Below, piece after piece: positions 35,801 through 44,569 of a stretch of DNA of 64,000 bases. The translations under genes were made by a program, and so were the position numbers. The stretch spans positions 89,103 through 153,102 of the forward strand of contig NZ_BOMG01000014.1 in assembly GCF_016862075.1 (NCBI RefSeq), read 5' to 3'. The DNA is from Actinoplanes couchii. Lineage in GTDB: Bacteria > Actinomycetota > Actinomycetes > Mycobacteriales > Micromonosporaceae. The notes beneath the pieces were generated by a model. It ran no database searches, was not told the origin of the DNA, and was given only the letters and a program-made list of their open reading frames with translations. The number at the start of each line of letters is the position of its first letter. Position 1 is the first letter of the stretch.

Positions 35801-36035
35801 GGCAGAGTCCTCGAATGGCGTTGGGGGAGACAGGCGGTGACCCCATCCTGCTCGGCTCCCAGAGCCCCGCTCAACAGGTTTATTCCCGGCAAATCCACCA
35901 CCGAACGTAACGCCAGGGCATGATCCGGACACGATGTGCCCACCATCACCCTCAACAGCCCACGTATCGAGACGCGCAGGCCCCCGACCTGCCCCCGAAG
36001 TGCCGAAAAAGGCCCCGCCGGGAACCCACCCCACC

Positions 36036-36176
36036 CGGCTCCGGCGCCATCCCTATCCCTATCCCTATCCCCGGCTCCGGCGCCATCCCATCCCCGGCGC
36101 CATCCCCCTTCCCCATCACCGGCTCCGGCTCTGGCTTCGGCTCCGGTTCTGGCTTCGGTTTCGGTTTCGGTTTCGG
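36036..36176. repeat. Hexamer microsatellites (CCCTAT and TTTCGG types)
   Basis: A 19-base segment ending in GGCGCCATCCC recurs 36 bp apart around three CCCTAT units, then GGYTYYGGTTTC hexamers run to 36176. On the minus strand the CCCTAT part reads as repeated GGGATA and could form a G-quadruplex. Confidence 0.85.
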
Positions 36177-36272
36177 CAAGCGAAGCACGCTCACCACCCT
36201 GATCACCGGCGCTGGAAGCCACAGCGATCCCTCACGGCATCAGCCCTCACCAATCAGCGGCGGTCCGGCCCA

Positions 36273-36406
36273 CGGACAACAGCAGAGGCCGGGTCCGCGG
36301 ACAAACTTGAGGGTCGAGGCTCGCGAACAACACCAGGAGTCGGGTCTGCGGACAACACCGGGAGCTGGGGCCACGGACAACACCAGGGACCGGGGCCACG
36401 GACAAC
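36273..36406. repeat. Six copies of a 25-26-bp tandem repeat
   Basis: The core CGGACAAC (with single changes) starts at 36273, 36298, 36324, 36349, 36374 and 36399. Flanking bases of each unit are also related (a CCR before it and CACCAG after it in several copies). The period is not a multiple of three, which argues against a coding repeat. Confidence 0.85.
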
Positions 36407-36718
36407 TCCGCCGGCCGGGCCGAACCGTCCAAGGCTCGCCGTGCGGCGCACGTCCCTGCCACGGAAATGTCCGCGCCGGTCCCCGGCGAACCGGAAAACG
36501 CGAAGACATCCGACAGACCGAGTCGGCGAAGACGCGACAGAGACCGGCTTCTCTCGGAGTTGGTTCGAATGCGGAAGGTTTTCGAACTCAAGCAGTTGAG
36601 CCGGCGAGCGGAGACGTGAATGCCGCAGAGGTCGAGACGCGTTCGGCACGTGACATCGGCAGTGAGTCGGGAAAGGCCGAACAACACGGGGTGAGGTCAA
36701 GCAGGGGTGGAACGAAGG

Positions 36719-36925
36719 CCGGGCGCGCCGAAGGTAGAGCAGGGCGGCGATGAGCGCGCAGGGATGGAGCAAGGCGGCGGGCGCGCCGAAGGTAGAGCGG
36801 AGCGGCGATGGATGCGCCGCGATGGAGCAGGGCGCCGAGATACAGCAAGGCGGCGGGCGTGCCGAGATGCAGCAAGACGGCGGTGGGTGCGCCGGGATGC
36901 AGCAGGGCGGCGGTGGGTGGGGTGG
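36719..36925. repeat. Imperfect 30/59-bp tandem repeat
   Basis: GGGCGCGCCGAAGGTAGAGC occurs at 36721 and again at 36780. Related GATGSAGCARGRCGGCGG units continue with a period near 30 bp up to 36925, just before the stop codon of the metallophosphatase gene. Confidence 0.8.
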
Positions 36926-36927
36926 GC

Positions 36928-38121
36928 TCAGTTCGGGGCGTGCAGGGTCAGCAGGGTGATTTCGCTGGGGGCGAAGATCCGGAACGGTGGGCCCCAGAAG
37001 CCGGTGCCGCGGCTCGTGTAGAGCTGGGTGCGGTCGGAGTGGCGGGACAGGCCCTGCAGGGAGGGCTGGTCGGTCAGGACCAGGTAGTGGAAGGGCCACA
37101 TCTGGCCGCCATGGGTGTGGCCGGACAGCTGCAAATCGATGCCGTGGGTCACCGCGTCCTTGATCTGCTGGGGCTGATGGGCCAGCAGCAGGACCGGAAG
37201 GTCGGGGTCGGTGCCGGACAGGGCCGCCTCGTGGTCGGTGCGGTGGCCGGGCAGGCCGGAGCCGCCGGCGGTGCGGTCGTCGACGCCGGCCACGATCAGG
37301 GTGTCGCCGCCGCGGGTCACCAGCACGTGGCGGTTGTGCAGGGTCTCCCAGCCCAGGTGCTCCATGTGCTCGACCCAGCCCTGGGCGCCGCTGTGGTACT
37401 CGTGGTTGCCGGTCACGTAGACCCTGGCGAAACGGGCCCGGATGTCGCCCAGCGGGGCGGCCATCTCCAGGCGCTGGGACACCAGGCCGTCGGCGATGTC
37501 ACCGGTGTGGGCGACGATGTCGGCGTCCAGCGAGTTGACCACCTCGGTGACGCCCCGCGACCAGGCGGCGCGGTTGATCGGCCCGTAGTGGGTGTCGGTG
37601 ATCAGGGCGACGGTCAGACCGTCCAGCCCCTTACCCAGGCGGGGGATGGTCACGTCGACCCGCCGGACCCGGGACACCCGCATCGCCTCGTGGTGGCCCC
37701 ACGCCAGCAGGACCGCCGAGACGACCACGACGAACGCGGACACCACGCGGGAGCGGACCGGGTCCGCCACGCCGGCGGCGAGCAGCAGCAGGCCCAGGAC
37801 CTGGCCGATGATCGACCAGACGAACAGCACCCAGGCCACGCCGAGCAGCGTGTCGGCGATCCGCGACTCGCGGTCGCGGTGGGCGCCGTGACCGCGGAAC
37901 ATCAGCCACGGGAAACCCCCGGCGACGGCCACGAACAGCAGCGTGCCGGCGACGAAGGCCGGCAGCGGCCAGTCGTTGCCGGACCAGACCAGGGTCGCCC
38001 ACGGCACCCCGAACAACAGCGCGATCACCACGACCAGAACGGCGCCGAACCGGGCCACGCGCGGACCCCGCCTGCGCGGCTCGGTATCGACCGTCTCACC
38101 CACCGACATGAGTCCAAGCAT
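36928..38121 (-). CDS. Membrane-anchored metallophosphoesterase (YaeI-like)
   Basis: A 397-residue protein with about four N-terminal membrane helices (residues 24-45, 52-72, 90-115, 125-145) and a cytoplasmic-or-external calcineurin-like phosphoesterase domain. Metal-binding motifs are TDTHYG, TGDIADG, TGNHEYH and SGHTHGGQ. Relatives act on phospholipids or phospho-lipid precursors. Either ATG 38121 or 38109 could start it. It is close after a repeat block at its 3' end and is a probable single-gene transcript. Confidence 0.9.
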   Translation of the reverse strand: MLGLMSVGETVDTEPRRRGPRVARFGAVLVVVIALLFGVPWATLVWSGNDWPLPAFVAGTLLFVAVAGGFPWLMFRGHGAHRDRESRIADTLLGVAWVLFVWSIIGQVLGLLLLAAGVADPVRSRVVSAFVVVVSAVLLAWGHHEAMRVSRVRRVDVTIPRLGKGLDGLTVALITDTHYGPINRAAWSRGVTEVVNSLDADIVAHTGDIADGLVSQRLEMAAPLGDIRARFARVYVTGNHEYHSGAQGWVEHMEHLGWETLHNRHVLVTRGGDTLIVAGVDDRTAGGSGLPGHRTDHEAALSGTDPDLPVLLLAHQPQQIKDAVTHGIDLQLSGHTHGGQMWPFHYLVLTDQPSLQGLSRHSDRTQLYTSRGTGFWGPPFRIFAPSEITLLTLHAPN

Positions 38122-38172
38122 GCCACCCGCGAAGTACCGGATGTGGTGCGGGAGAGACGCAGGACACAGGGC

Positions 38173-38817
38173 TCAGAGAGAGACGATCAGGTCGGCCCGG
38201 GACATGGTGGCGACGATCAGCTCCGCGTTGCGCTCGTCGGTGCCGGTCGCCCAGGCCACCGCCGCATCCGGCGTCTTGCCGAACCGGACGTGCCTGTCGA
38301 TCAGCCGGCGCAGCCGCTCGCCGCGTTCCAGGTCGGTGTACCAGACCTCGGTCAGCAGTGTGCGCACCGCCGCCCAGCGCGGCTCGGCGAGCAGCAGGTA
38401 GTTCCCCTCGGTGACGATCAGCCGGGCGGTGCGGGGCACTCCGATGGCCCCGGCGATCGGTTGTTCCAGGACCCGCTCGAACCCGGGCGCGTAGATCATC
38501 TCGTCCCGGTCGTCGAGCAGCCGGCGCAGCAGGGCCGCGTAGCCGAGGGCGTCGAAGGTGTCCGGGGCGCCCTTGCGGTCGCGCAGCCCGAGCCGGTCCA
38601 GCTCGACGTCGGCCAGGTGGAAACCGTCCATCGGCACGTGCGCCACCCAGTCCGGGCCGAGGCCCGGCGGGGGATCGGCGGCCAGCGCGGCGACCAGCTC
38701 ACCGGCCAGGGTGGTCTTGCCCGCGGCGGGTGGCCCGGCGATGCCGAGCACGGCCCGCCGCCCGTCGTCGGACAGCCCCCGGGCGCGGGTGACCAGGCCG
38801 GGGAAGGAGCGCGTCAT
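38173..38817 (-). CDS. Nucleoside/nucleotide kinase family P-loop protein
   Basis: A 214-residue P-loop kinase with Walker A GIAGPPAAGKTT, the PMDGFHLADVEL motif shared with uridine kinase and the fructose/pantothenate-kinase-like YggC group, YAPGFERV, and the VTEGNYLLL Walker B. The most similar characterised group phosphorylates small sugars or nucleosides; the substrate is not fixed by sequence. ATG 38817 is chosen because TACCTT stands six bases before it and the upstream open frame is not family-like. It diverges from the beta-propeller gene over 100 bp. Confidence 0.88.
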   Translation of the reverse strand: MTRSFPGLVTRARGLSDDGRRAVLGIAGPPAAGKTTLAGELVAALAADPPPGLGPDWVAHVPMDGFHLADVELDRLGLRDRKGAPDTFDALGYAALLRRLLDDRDEMIYAPGFERVLEQPIAGAIGVPRTARLIVTEGNYLLLAEPRWAAVRTLLTEVWYTDLERGERLRRLIDRHVRFGKTPDAAVAWATGTDERNAELIVATMSRADLIVSL

Positions 38818-38823
38818 GCGCTG

Positions 38824-38829
38824 AAGGTA
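38824..38829 (-). promoter_or_regulatory. Putative -10 box (TACCTT) of the P-loop kinase gene
   Basis: Six bases before ATG 38817 on the minus strand, leaderless pattern. Confidence 0.45.
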
Positions 38830-38917
38830 CCGGGTCGGATCAGGGACTCGGCGGCCCGGACCGCGCCCCGGGACCGGAGACTGGAGGGGGTCAGCTGCAC
38901 GGGGGGTTTGGTTGATC

Positions 38918-39772
38918 ATGTGGGTGGCCGGCTGGTCGCTGTTCTGCGTCTCTCTCACGGCGGTCACGGTGCCGGTCGTTCCGGAGCCGGGCGATTTCCG
39001 GTACGGCGGACCGGGCGCCCGCGTCGTGGCGCGGGGACTGGACAACCCGCGCGGGATGGCGTTCGGCCCGCGCGGGGAGCTCTACGTGGCCGAGGCCGGC
39101 CGGGGCGGTGACACGGCGTGCCGTCCGGGGCCGGCCGGTGACCGGATCTGTGACGGCCCGTCGGGTGCGGTCAGCGTGGTCGATTTCGGCCATCAGTGGC
39201 GTGTGGTGTCGCGGTTGCCGTCGACCGCCCCGGTGACCGGCGACCACGCGTCCGGGGTGGCCGACGTGGCGGTCGGCGCCGACGGTGACCTGATCCACGT
39301 CGGCGATTCGGACCGCGATCTGGTCGCGGTGCTGGCCGTGGACCGGGGCCGTCTGGTGGTGGACGCCACCGGGAGCGCGCTGCTGCTGATCACCGCGCGC
39401 GGCCGGGTCCGGACGGTGGCCACGTTCCCGGGCCGGGCGGTGTCGTCGGTGGCCGAGGGGCCGGACGGCGCCTGGTACGTGGGGGAGCGGGCCCGGATCT
39501 GGCGGGTGGTGCCGGGGCACGAGCCGCAGGTGTGGGCGGGCGGCTTCACCCGGATCGTGGATCTGGCCTGGTCACCGGAGGGCCGGCTGTACGTGCTGGA
39601 GTCCGGGGCGCTGCTGCGGGTGGACGGCGGCGGCGCCCGGACGGTGGTGCTGTCGGCGGGCCTGACCGATCCGGGCGGCCTGGCGATCCGGGGCGGTGAG
39701 GCCTACGTCTCGAACTGCGGATCGTGCCGCGGCATCGGCACGATCCTGAGGGTCGGGTTGCCTGAACGGTGA
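38918..39772 (+). CDS. Secreted ScyD/ScyE-like beta-propeller protein
   Basis: A 284-residue protein with an N-terminal hydrophobic segment that acts as a signal peptide or anchor, then a propeller with repeats such as GLDNPRGMAFGPRGELYVAE, SSVAEGPDGAWYVGE and DLAWSPEGRLYVLESG. The layout matches the ScyD/ScyE family, which in cyanobacteria is linked to a sunscreen pathway, but in actinobacteria the role is unknown. Two Cys (SNCGSCRG) near the C-terminus could form a disulfide. TTG 38912 is an alternative start with a nearer G-rich ribosome site. Confidence 0.8.
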   Translation: MWVAGWSLFCVSLTAVTVPVVPEPGDFRYGGPGARVVARGLDNPRGMAFGPRGELYVAEAGRGGDTACRPGPAGDRICDGPSGAVSVVDFGHQWRVVSRLPSTAPVTGDHASGVADVAVGADGDLIHVGDSDRDLVAVLAVDRGRLVVDATGSALLLITARGRVRTVATFPGRAVSSVAEGPDGAWYVGERARIWRVVPGHEPQVWAGGFTRIVDLAWSPEGRLYVLESGALLRVDGGGARTVVLSAGLTDPGGLAIRGGEAYVSNCGSCRGIGTILRVGLPER

Positions 39773-39795
39773 CCACCGGCCCACTCCCGGCGGTC
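39771..39795 (+). terminator. Hairpin at the end of the beta-propeller gene
   Basis: GACCACCGG (39771-39779) pairs with CCGGCGGTC (39787-39795) with one mismatch and a seven-base loop, overlapping the stop region. Confidence 0.4.
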
Positions 39796-39869
39796 GCGCA
39801 GCGGTCCGGTGCGCCGCCGGCCTCGCGGTGTGGCCACGGCGCTGTCCCCGGCTCGTACAAGAATATGGT

Positions 39870-40529
39870 CTAAAGGTTTCGCAGACCGAGACGCAGACCG
39901 GCGACCCCGGCCGGGGAGAGTGCCCGTGCGGTGGCCCGGGAGAGGTCGGCGCGGATGGCCTCGGGGAGTTCGTCGCCGAGCGCGCAGAGCACCGGGTAGA
40001 GGTCGAGGACCTGGCGGTGGCTGAGCGCGCCGACGCCGATGAGCAGGCCGTTCAGGGCGGTGGGGCTCTGCAGCAGGCTCATGCAGAGTTCCTGGCGCCA
40101 CATCGGGTCGTGGACGTGGTCGGGGAATTCGCGGGCGATCCGGTTGCCGGAGGGCGCGCGCAGGCCGCTGAGGGTGGTCTGCCGGAAGCGGGCGACCGAC
40201 GGGGCGAGGCGGCAGGCGATGCCGAGGCGGCGGGCCAGCTGGGGCACGGTGAGCACGTCGAGGCCGGAGGCGCAGCGCTCGCAGAGGCGCTCGTAGGTCT
40301 TGGAGTGGACGACGGAGGCGGGCCGCTGGCAGGCGCCGTCGAGTCCGCAGATCGGGTCGAGGATGACTTCGGTGAGGGTGCCCTCGTGGTCGAAGCGCCC
40401 GACGGCGAAGTAGGTGGCCGGGGCGGTCCGGTACTGGGCCAGTGCGGCGCGGGCGCTGACGTAGCCGTCCGGGTCGACGCCGATGCGTGGCAGGCCGGCT
40501 TCGGTGTGCAGCTGGATGAGGCGGAACAT
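39870..40529 (-). CDS. Unrecognised Cys-containing protein
   Basis: A 219-residue cytoplasmic protein that I do not recognise. The middle carries ICGLDGACQR and LCERCASG, together a possible four-Cys cluster that could bind a metal, and VVHSKTYERLC. The C-terminal third is helical and Leu/Ala-rich. GGGAG precedes ATG 40529 by eight bases, and codon use is ordinary, so it is probably a real gene. It is alone on the minus strand between the beta-propeller gene and the deacetylase gene, facing a 250-bp AT-richer gap that should contain promoters for both directions. Confidence 0.7.
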   Translation of the reverse strand: MFRLIQLHTEAGLPRIGVDPDGYVSARAALAQYRTAPATYFAVGRFDHEGTLTEVILDPICGLDGACQRPASVVHSKTYERLCERCASGLDVLTVPQLARRLGIACRLAPSVARFRQTTLSGLRAPSGNRIAREFPDHVHDPMWRQELCMSLLQSPTALNGLLIGVGALSHRQVLDLYPVLCALGDELPEAIRADLSRATARALSPAGVAGLRLGLRNL

Positions 40530-40779
40530 GGTGCGCGCTCCCGGGGTTTAGAGCGGTTTCGGTGTCGTCCTCCGATACGTCGCCAGTGTGATAAAGGTTC
40601 AGATGTCACTCTGGGTAGTTGTAAAGTGACGATATTTGCGCTGGCAGGCGGCTCGGATGGCTCCGCACGTTACTCCCCGTAGTGTGAATTGGCCAGAGTT
40701 CCGGTCGAACGTACGAGGTCCGGACACAGTCCGGGTTGCTATGGTTCCGGGCCGTAGATGTTTGAAGGGGGTTCACGCG

Positions 40780-41571
40780 TTGACCTGGTCCACGCTGCCG
40801 GCGCTGATGTACCACTCGGTCTCCTCGGTCGGCGGTCCCCTGCGAGATCTCGCCGTTCCACCGGAGCGCCTGGCCGAGCAGCTGGCCGCGCTGTCCGGCG
40901 CCGGTTACCGCCTGGTCGGCCTCACCGAGGCGCTCGACCTGCTGGAGCGGGGCAGCGCCGAGAAGATGGTGGCGGTCACGTTCGACGACGGCTACCGCGA
41001 CTTCCTCACCCAGGGCGTGCCCGCGCTGCGCAAGGCCGGCGCCGGCGCCACCCTGTACGCGTCGGTCGGTCACCTCGGCGGCCGTGCCGGCTGGCTGGGT
41101 GAGTGGGCCGACGACTTCGGCCCGATGATGACCTGGGAGGACCTGGACGAGGTGGCCGCCTCGGGTGTCGAGATCGGCAACCACAGCCTGATCCACCACC
41201 CGCTCGACGTGCTCACCGCCGCCCAGCTGCGCGAGGAGGTGGTCAGCAGCCACGACCGCCTCGAGCAGCGGCTGCAGCGCAAGGTGCGCTCGTTCGCGTA
41301 CCCGCACGGCTACAACAGCGACCTGGTCCGCCGGGTCGTCGAGCAGTCCGGGCACGACAACGCCACCGAGGTCGGCCGCCGGGTGCACACCCCGTCCGAG
41401 CGCCGGTTCGCGGTGCCCCGGTTCCAGCCCACCCCGGACCACACCGGCGCCGACCTGGTCGCCCTGATCGAGGGCGGGCCGGTGTTGTCCGCGCAGCTCA
41501 AGCAGTACGCGCAGCCCGGCTGGCGGATGGTCCGCAAGCTGGCGCGCAAGGCCGGCCGGAACCTGACGTGA
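40780..41571 (+). CDS. Polysaccharide deacetylase (CE4)
   Basis: A 263-residue NodB-homology deacetylase without a signal peptide. Motif 1 is VTFDDGY with the catalytic Asp and metal Asp; motif 2 is NHSLIHHPL with the metal-binding His pair; motif 3 is FAYPHGYNS. It should remove N-acetyl groups from an oligosaccharide or polymer. The TTG at 40780 is the best start: AAGGGGG lies about eight bases before it and the fold begins right after; the open frame upstream is not family-like. Its stop overlaps the GH26-like gene start by four bases. Confidence 0.9.
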   Translation: MTWSTLPALMYHSVSSVGGPLRDLAVPPERLAEQLAALSGAGYRLVGLTEALDLLERGSAEKMVAVTFDDGYRDFLTQGVPALRKAGAGATLYASVGHLGGRAGWLGEWADDFGPMMTWEDLDEVAASGVEIGNHSLIHHPLDVLTAAQLREEVVSSHDRLEQRLQRKVRSFAYPHGYNSDLVRRVVEQSGHDNATEVGRRVHTPSERRFAVPRFQPTPDHTGADLVALIEGGPVLSAQLKQYAQPGWRMVRKLARKAGRNLT

Positions 41572-42629
41572 CCGCCGGGCACCACCGGAACCGGGGCGGG
41601 ATCAGCCGCCGCGGGGTGCTCGGACTGGCCGGGCTCGGTGCGGCAGTGGCCGGCGGTGGGTTCGGGATCTGGAAGGCGGCCGCACCGTCCGGGCCGTCGT
41701 CCGGCGGCATCCACGTGGCCGCGACCCCGTCCGCGCCGGCGCCGACGCCCACGCCGTTCGCCGCGGCCGAGGATCCGGAGACGCTCGGCGGTTCGGTCCC
41801 GTTCGTGGCCGGCAAGGCGATGCTCGGCTCCTACCTGGCACTGGACGGGATGACCTACCCGGAGGCGGTCAAGTACCGCCGCAAGCAGCTGGGCCGGGAC
41901 CAGGCCATCACGCAGGAGTTCTACGCCTGGACGGACCGGCTGCCCACGTCGATCGAGGGCATGCCGAAGAAGTCGGTCCCGATGGTCTCCTGGCGCGGCA
42001 CCAAGTACGACCGGATCCTCAACGGCTCCGACGACGACCTGATCGCCGCGGCCGCCCGCCGGCTCAAGCAGTTCGACCGCCCGGTCCTGCTGCGCTGGGC
42101 CTGGGAGATGAACGGCCGCTGGTTCGAGTGGGGCGGCGCGCAGAACGGCAAGAACTCGGCCGGGTACGTCAAGGCGTTCCGGCACCTGCGCAAGATCTTC
42201 GACAAGCAGGGCGCCGACCAGGTGTCCTGGGTGTGGAGCCCGAACTGGAACTCCAGCACCAAGGAGAGCTGGGACACCATCGACGCCTACTACCCGGGCG
42301 ACAGGTACGTCGACTGGGTGGGCGTCTCCGGCTACAACCTGAACAACGAGTCGCCGGACGTGCTCTTCGACCCGATCTACCACCTGTACTCGGACCGCAA
42401 ACCGCTGATGCTCACCGAGGTCGGCTCCAAGGACCACGGCGGCACCAGCAAGGCCGACTGGATCACCAAGCTGTCCGGGTACGTCGCCGAGCGACCGGCG
42501 ATCGGCGGGGTGGTGTGGTTCGACACCGACACCCACCCGTCGTACCCGGAACACTGGCGGTTCGACACGAACGACGGGTCCACGGCCGCCTACCGGGCGA
42601 TGGCGCGCACCGCCCGGTTCAGCGGGTGA
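41568..42629 (+). CDS. Exported GH26-like glycoside hydrolase (Tat-type signal)
   Basis: A 353-residue protein coupled to the deacetylase by a GTGA overlap. The N-terminus has a twin-arginine-like ISRRGVLGLAGLG signal, then a Pro/Thr/Ala linker, then a GH26-type barrel. The probable acid/base is Glu180 (RWAWEMNGRWF) and the probable nucleophile Glu284 (LTEVGS). With the deacetylase it would form a two-step external glycan-processing unit. It converges with the next GH26-like gene, overlapping its 3' end by 11 bases. Confidence 0.85.
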   Translation: MTAGHHRNRGGISRRGVLGLAGLGAAVAGGGFGIWKAAAPSGPSSGGIHVAATPSAPAPTPTPFAAAEDPETLGGSVPFVAGKAMLGSYLALDGMTYPEAVKYRRKQLGRDQAITQEFYAWTDRLPTSIEGMPKKSVPMVSWRGTKYDRILNGSDDDLIAAAARRLKQFDRPVLLRWAWEMNGRWFEWGGAQNGKNSAGYVKAFRHLRKIFDKQGADQVSWVWSPNWNSSTKESWDTIDAYYPGDRYVDWVGVSGYNLNNESPDVLFDPIYHLYSDRKPLMLTEVGSKDHGGTSKADWITKLSGYVAERPAIGGVVWFDTDTHPSYPEHWRFDTNDGSTAAYRAMARTARFSG

Positions 42630-43758
42630 ACAGGTTCTTGTAAGCGTCGGACGACCCGGTGTTCGGCAGGCAGTCCGGGTCGTTCGGCCGCAGGATCGAC
42701 GACTGCGAGAACGTGCCGTCGCAGCGCTGGAAGTAGGCCTCGTACGCCAGGAACTCGGCATGCCCGGCGAACCACTCGTGCATCCAGCCGATGAACGCCG
42801 GGTTGTCCCTACCGGCGTCCCCGGTCGGCATGATCCCCCACTCGCCGACCGAGAACAGCTTGCCGTGCGACCGGGCGAAGTCGAAGAACCAGGTCAACCC
42901 CTCAGGAGCGGCGGCCGTACGATCGAAATCGGCCTTCGTCGGCGACCACGGGTGATGGTCGTAGTTGTCGATGCCGATGATGTCGACGTACTCGTCACCC
43001 GGATAGCAGTTGGTGCTCAGCCCGCCGCACAGATCCTTCGGCGTGTTGTGCGCGTTGATCGTCCAGTCCAGCACGACCTGCGGGTTCGCCGAGCGCAGCG
43101 CGGTGGCCGCCTTGCGGTAACAGCCGATGTAGTCCTCGGTGTCCAGCCCGCGCCAGGCCATCGACGACTCGTTCATCTCCCAGCCCAGCCGCACGATCGA
43201 ATCGCCCCGGCCGTGGGTGACCATCAGGGCGCCGAAGTCGCGCCAGTTCTGGTCGTAGTCGCCGTTCGCGCACGCCGCCATCAGGGCCTCGCCCTTGTCC
43301 GGGACCAGGGCCTGGGAGATCACCAGGACACCGTCGAAGTCGGCGAAGTACTCGAACACCCAGCCGGAGTTGCGGGTCATCGTGTCGTAGTCGGTGCGGT
43401 CGGTGTAGGTCTGCGCGATGTTGCAGGCGCGTCCGCGGAGGGTGCAGAACTCCTTGACCGAGGCGGAGTTGAGCACCGGGAAGCCGTTGACGCCGGAGAG
43501 GCCGTAGTTGCCCGGCCAGCTGCCCGATTCCCTCGGTTGGGCGATCTGTTGCCGCGCGGACCGGGCGTGAGCGTTCGGATTGGCCGGATTTGTTGTGACA
43601 TTTGCGCTCGGGAGGGCGCTGGCACTGGCGCTGGCCTTTGCCACCGGATGATCATCATCGGCCGGGTTCACCGTGATGGCGATGGCGATGCCGAGGGCGA
43701 GCACGGCCACCCCGCCGGCGGCGAACCAGAGACGGGCGCGCCCTGAAACGTCTGACAT
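42619..43758 (-). CDS. Membrane-anchored GH26-like glycoside hydrolase
   Basis: A 379-residue protein with one N-terminal membrane helix (residues 10-30), an Ala/Ser/Asn-rich linker, then a GH26-like barrel. The probable acid/base is Glu194 (RLGWEMNES) and the nucleophile Glu306 (FSVGEWGI). Three Cys pairs (FCTL/RACN, DLCGG/NCYPG, RCDG/DCLP) fit external disulfides. AGGAG stands only two bases before ATG 43758, which is short. It is the last gene of the glycan operon and lies 22 bp after the DUF1616-like gene, so it is probably co-transcribed with the GT-C-like protein. Confidence 0.85.
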   Translation of the reverse strand: MSDVSGRARLWFAAGGVAVLALGIAIAITVNPADDDHPVAKASASASALPSANVTTNPANPNAHARSARQQIAQPRESGSWPGNYGLSGVNGFPVLNSASVKEFCTLRGRACNIAQTYTDRTDYDTMTRNSGWVFEYFADFDGVLVISQALVPDKGEALMAACANGDYDQNWRDFGALMVTHGRGDSIVRLGWEMNESSMAWRGLDTEDYIGCYRKAATALRSANPQVVLDWTINAHNTPKDLCGGLSTNCYPGDEYVDIIGIDNYDHHPWSPTKADFDRTAAAPEGLTWFFDFARSHGKLFSVGEWGIMPTGDAGRDNPAFIGWMHEWFAGHAEFLAYEAYFQRCDGTFSQSSILRPNDPDCLPNTGSSDAYKNLFTR

Positions 43759-43780
43759 GACTCCTGTTTCCGGCCGGGAC

Positions 43781-44569
43781 CTACGGGACAGCGGCGATGA
43801 TCAGCGTACGGAACGGCTCGGTCTCGGCACCGCGGAAGAGGTTCACGGTTACCCTCTGGTCGCTCGGAACGGTGATCCGCCCGGTCCAGTCACCGTCGGT
43901 GTCCGGCGCGATGTCGTGCTTGCTCAACTGCTGACCGGTGGTGCCGACGAGCACCATCCGGTACGGCCCGGACGCCACCTCCAGGCCGTCCGCGGTGACC
44001 TGCACGACCCGGTTGCCCTCGGCGTCCACCGGGCCCGGCGCCTCCGCGGACAGGCTGGTCACCCGCACGTCGTAGGTGTTCACACTGTCCGCGAACGACC
44101 ACACCCCGGCCACCCCGAGCAGCAGCACCGCCAGAGTCAGCGGCAGCACGTCCTTGACCAGGCGCTCCTGGGTGAACCGGTACTTCTCCCGGGGCTCCTC
44201 GGCCGGCCCGCCGGTCAGCACCGGCACGATGTTCTGCGCCCGGTAGAACGCCACCCCCACCCCGGCCAGCGTGGTCACCGCGCACACCAGCATCCAGCTG
44301 GTCCGGTTCAGGTTGCCGCCGATGCTCCACAGGGCCAGACCACCCAGGACCAGGACGGCCAGACTCAGCGACGGTACGAGCACGATCCGCTCGACCACAC
44401 CGAGGTCCCGCCGGCCGGGGCGGATGACCGCCTCGGTCAGCGCCAGCCCCGGCAGCACGAACGCCAGCAGCAGCCCGAACGGCACCGCGATCCAGATCGG
44501 GGCGAATGCGACGGCCAGCGCCGTCACGACGGTCAGACCGGCGAGGACTCCGGCGCGTACCGGGTTCAC
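43781..44569 (-). CDS. DUF1616-like four-helix membrane protein
   Basis: A 262-residue protein with about four membrane helices in the first 170 residues (VLAGLTVVTALAVAFAPIW, then two more, then PLTLAVLLLGVAGVW) and a C-terminal beta-rich external domain. It resembles DUF1616 proteins, which accompany polysaccharide-polymer genes in archaea and actinobacteria. Its start codon overlaps the stop of the GT-C-like gene by four bases (ATGA), so it is probably a dedicated partner of that enzyme. Confidence 0.75.
   Translation of the reverse strand: MNPVRAGVLAGLTVVTALAVAFAPIWIAVPFGLLLAFVLPGLALTEAVIRPGRRDLGVVERIVLVPSLSLAVLVLGGLALWSIGGNLNRTSWMLVCAVTTLAGVGVAFYRAQNIVPVLTGGPAEEPREKYRFTQERLVKDVLPLTLAVLLLGVAGVWSFADSVNTYDVRVTSLSAEAPGPVDAEGNRVVQVTADGLEVASGPYRMVLVGTTGQQLSKHDIAPDTDGDWTGRITVPSDQRVTVNLFRGAETEPFRTLIIAAVP

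Larger units (their letters stand above)
35801..36927. other. 1.1-kb gene-free block built of tandem repeats
   Basis: No frame here has recognisable protein similarity, a clear ribosome site or steady codon use; all long open frames are explained by GC bias and by the repeats. The block holds three different tandem arrays (36036-36176, 36273-36406, 36719-36925) and separates two minus-strand genes, so it includes the promoter of the ABC exporter at its left end. Bases 36407-36718 carry no repeat or motif I can support. Confidence 0.7.

Noticed and set aside
32249..35923. A 1224-codon plus-strand open frame over the ABC exporter
   Set aside because: It is antisense to a gene with complete Walker motifs; its Arg/Gln/His-rich composition is the usual shadow of GC bias.
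35737..36222. A possible small gene across the microsatellites with Asp-Arg and Glu-Thr repeats
   Set aside because: Its repeats are a direct read-out of hexamer DNA repeats, and it overlaps the ABC exporter start with no ribosome site.
36273..36406. Candidate CRISPR array
   Set aside because: The units abut with a 25-26-bp period and there are no unique spacers; no cas gene is in the window.
36540..36610. A tRNA-like GGTTCGAA element
   Set aside because: No acceptor stem or anticodon arm can be drawn around it.
36254..37099. A 281-codon minus-strand frame over the 25-bp and 30-bp repeats
   Set aside because: The 25-bp period is not a multiple of three, so the repeat does not give a repeated peptide; the left part has no codon bias and the right part overlaps the metallophosphatase gene.
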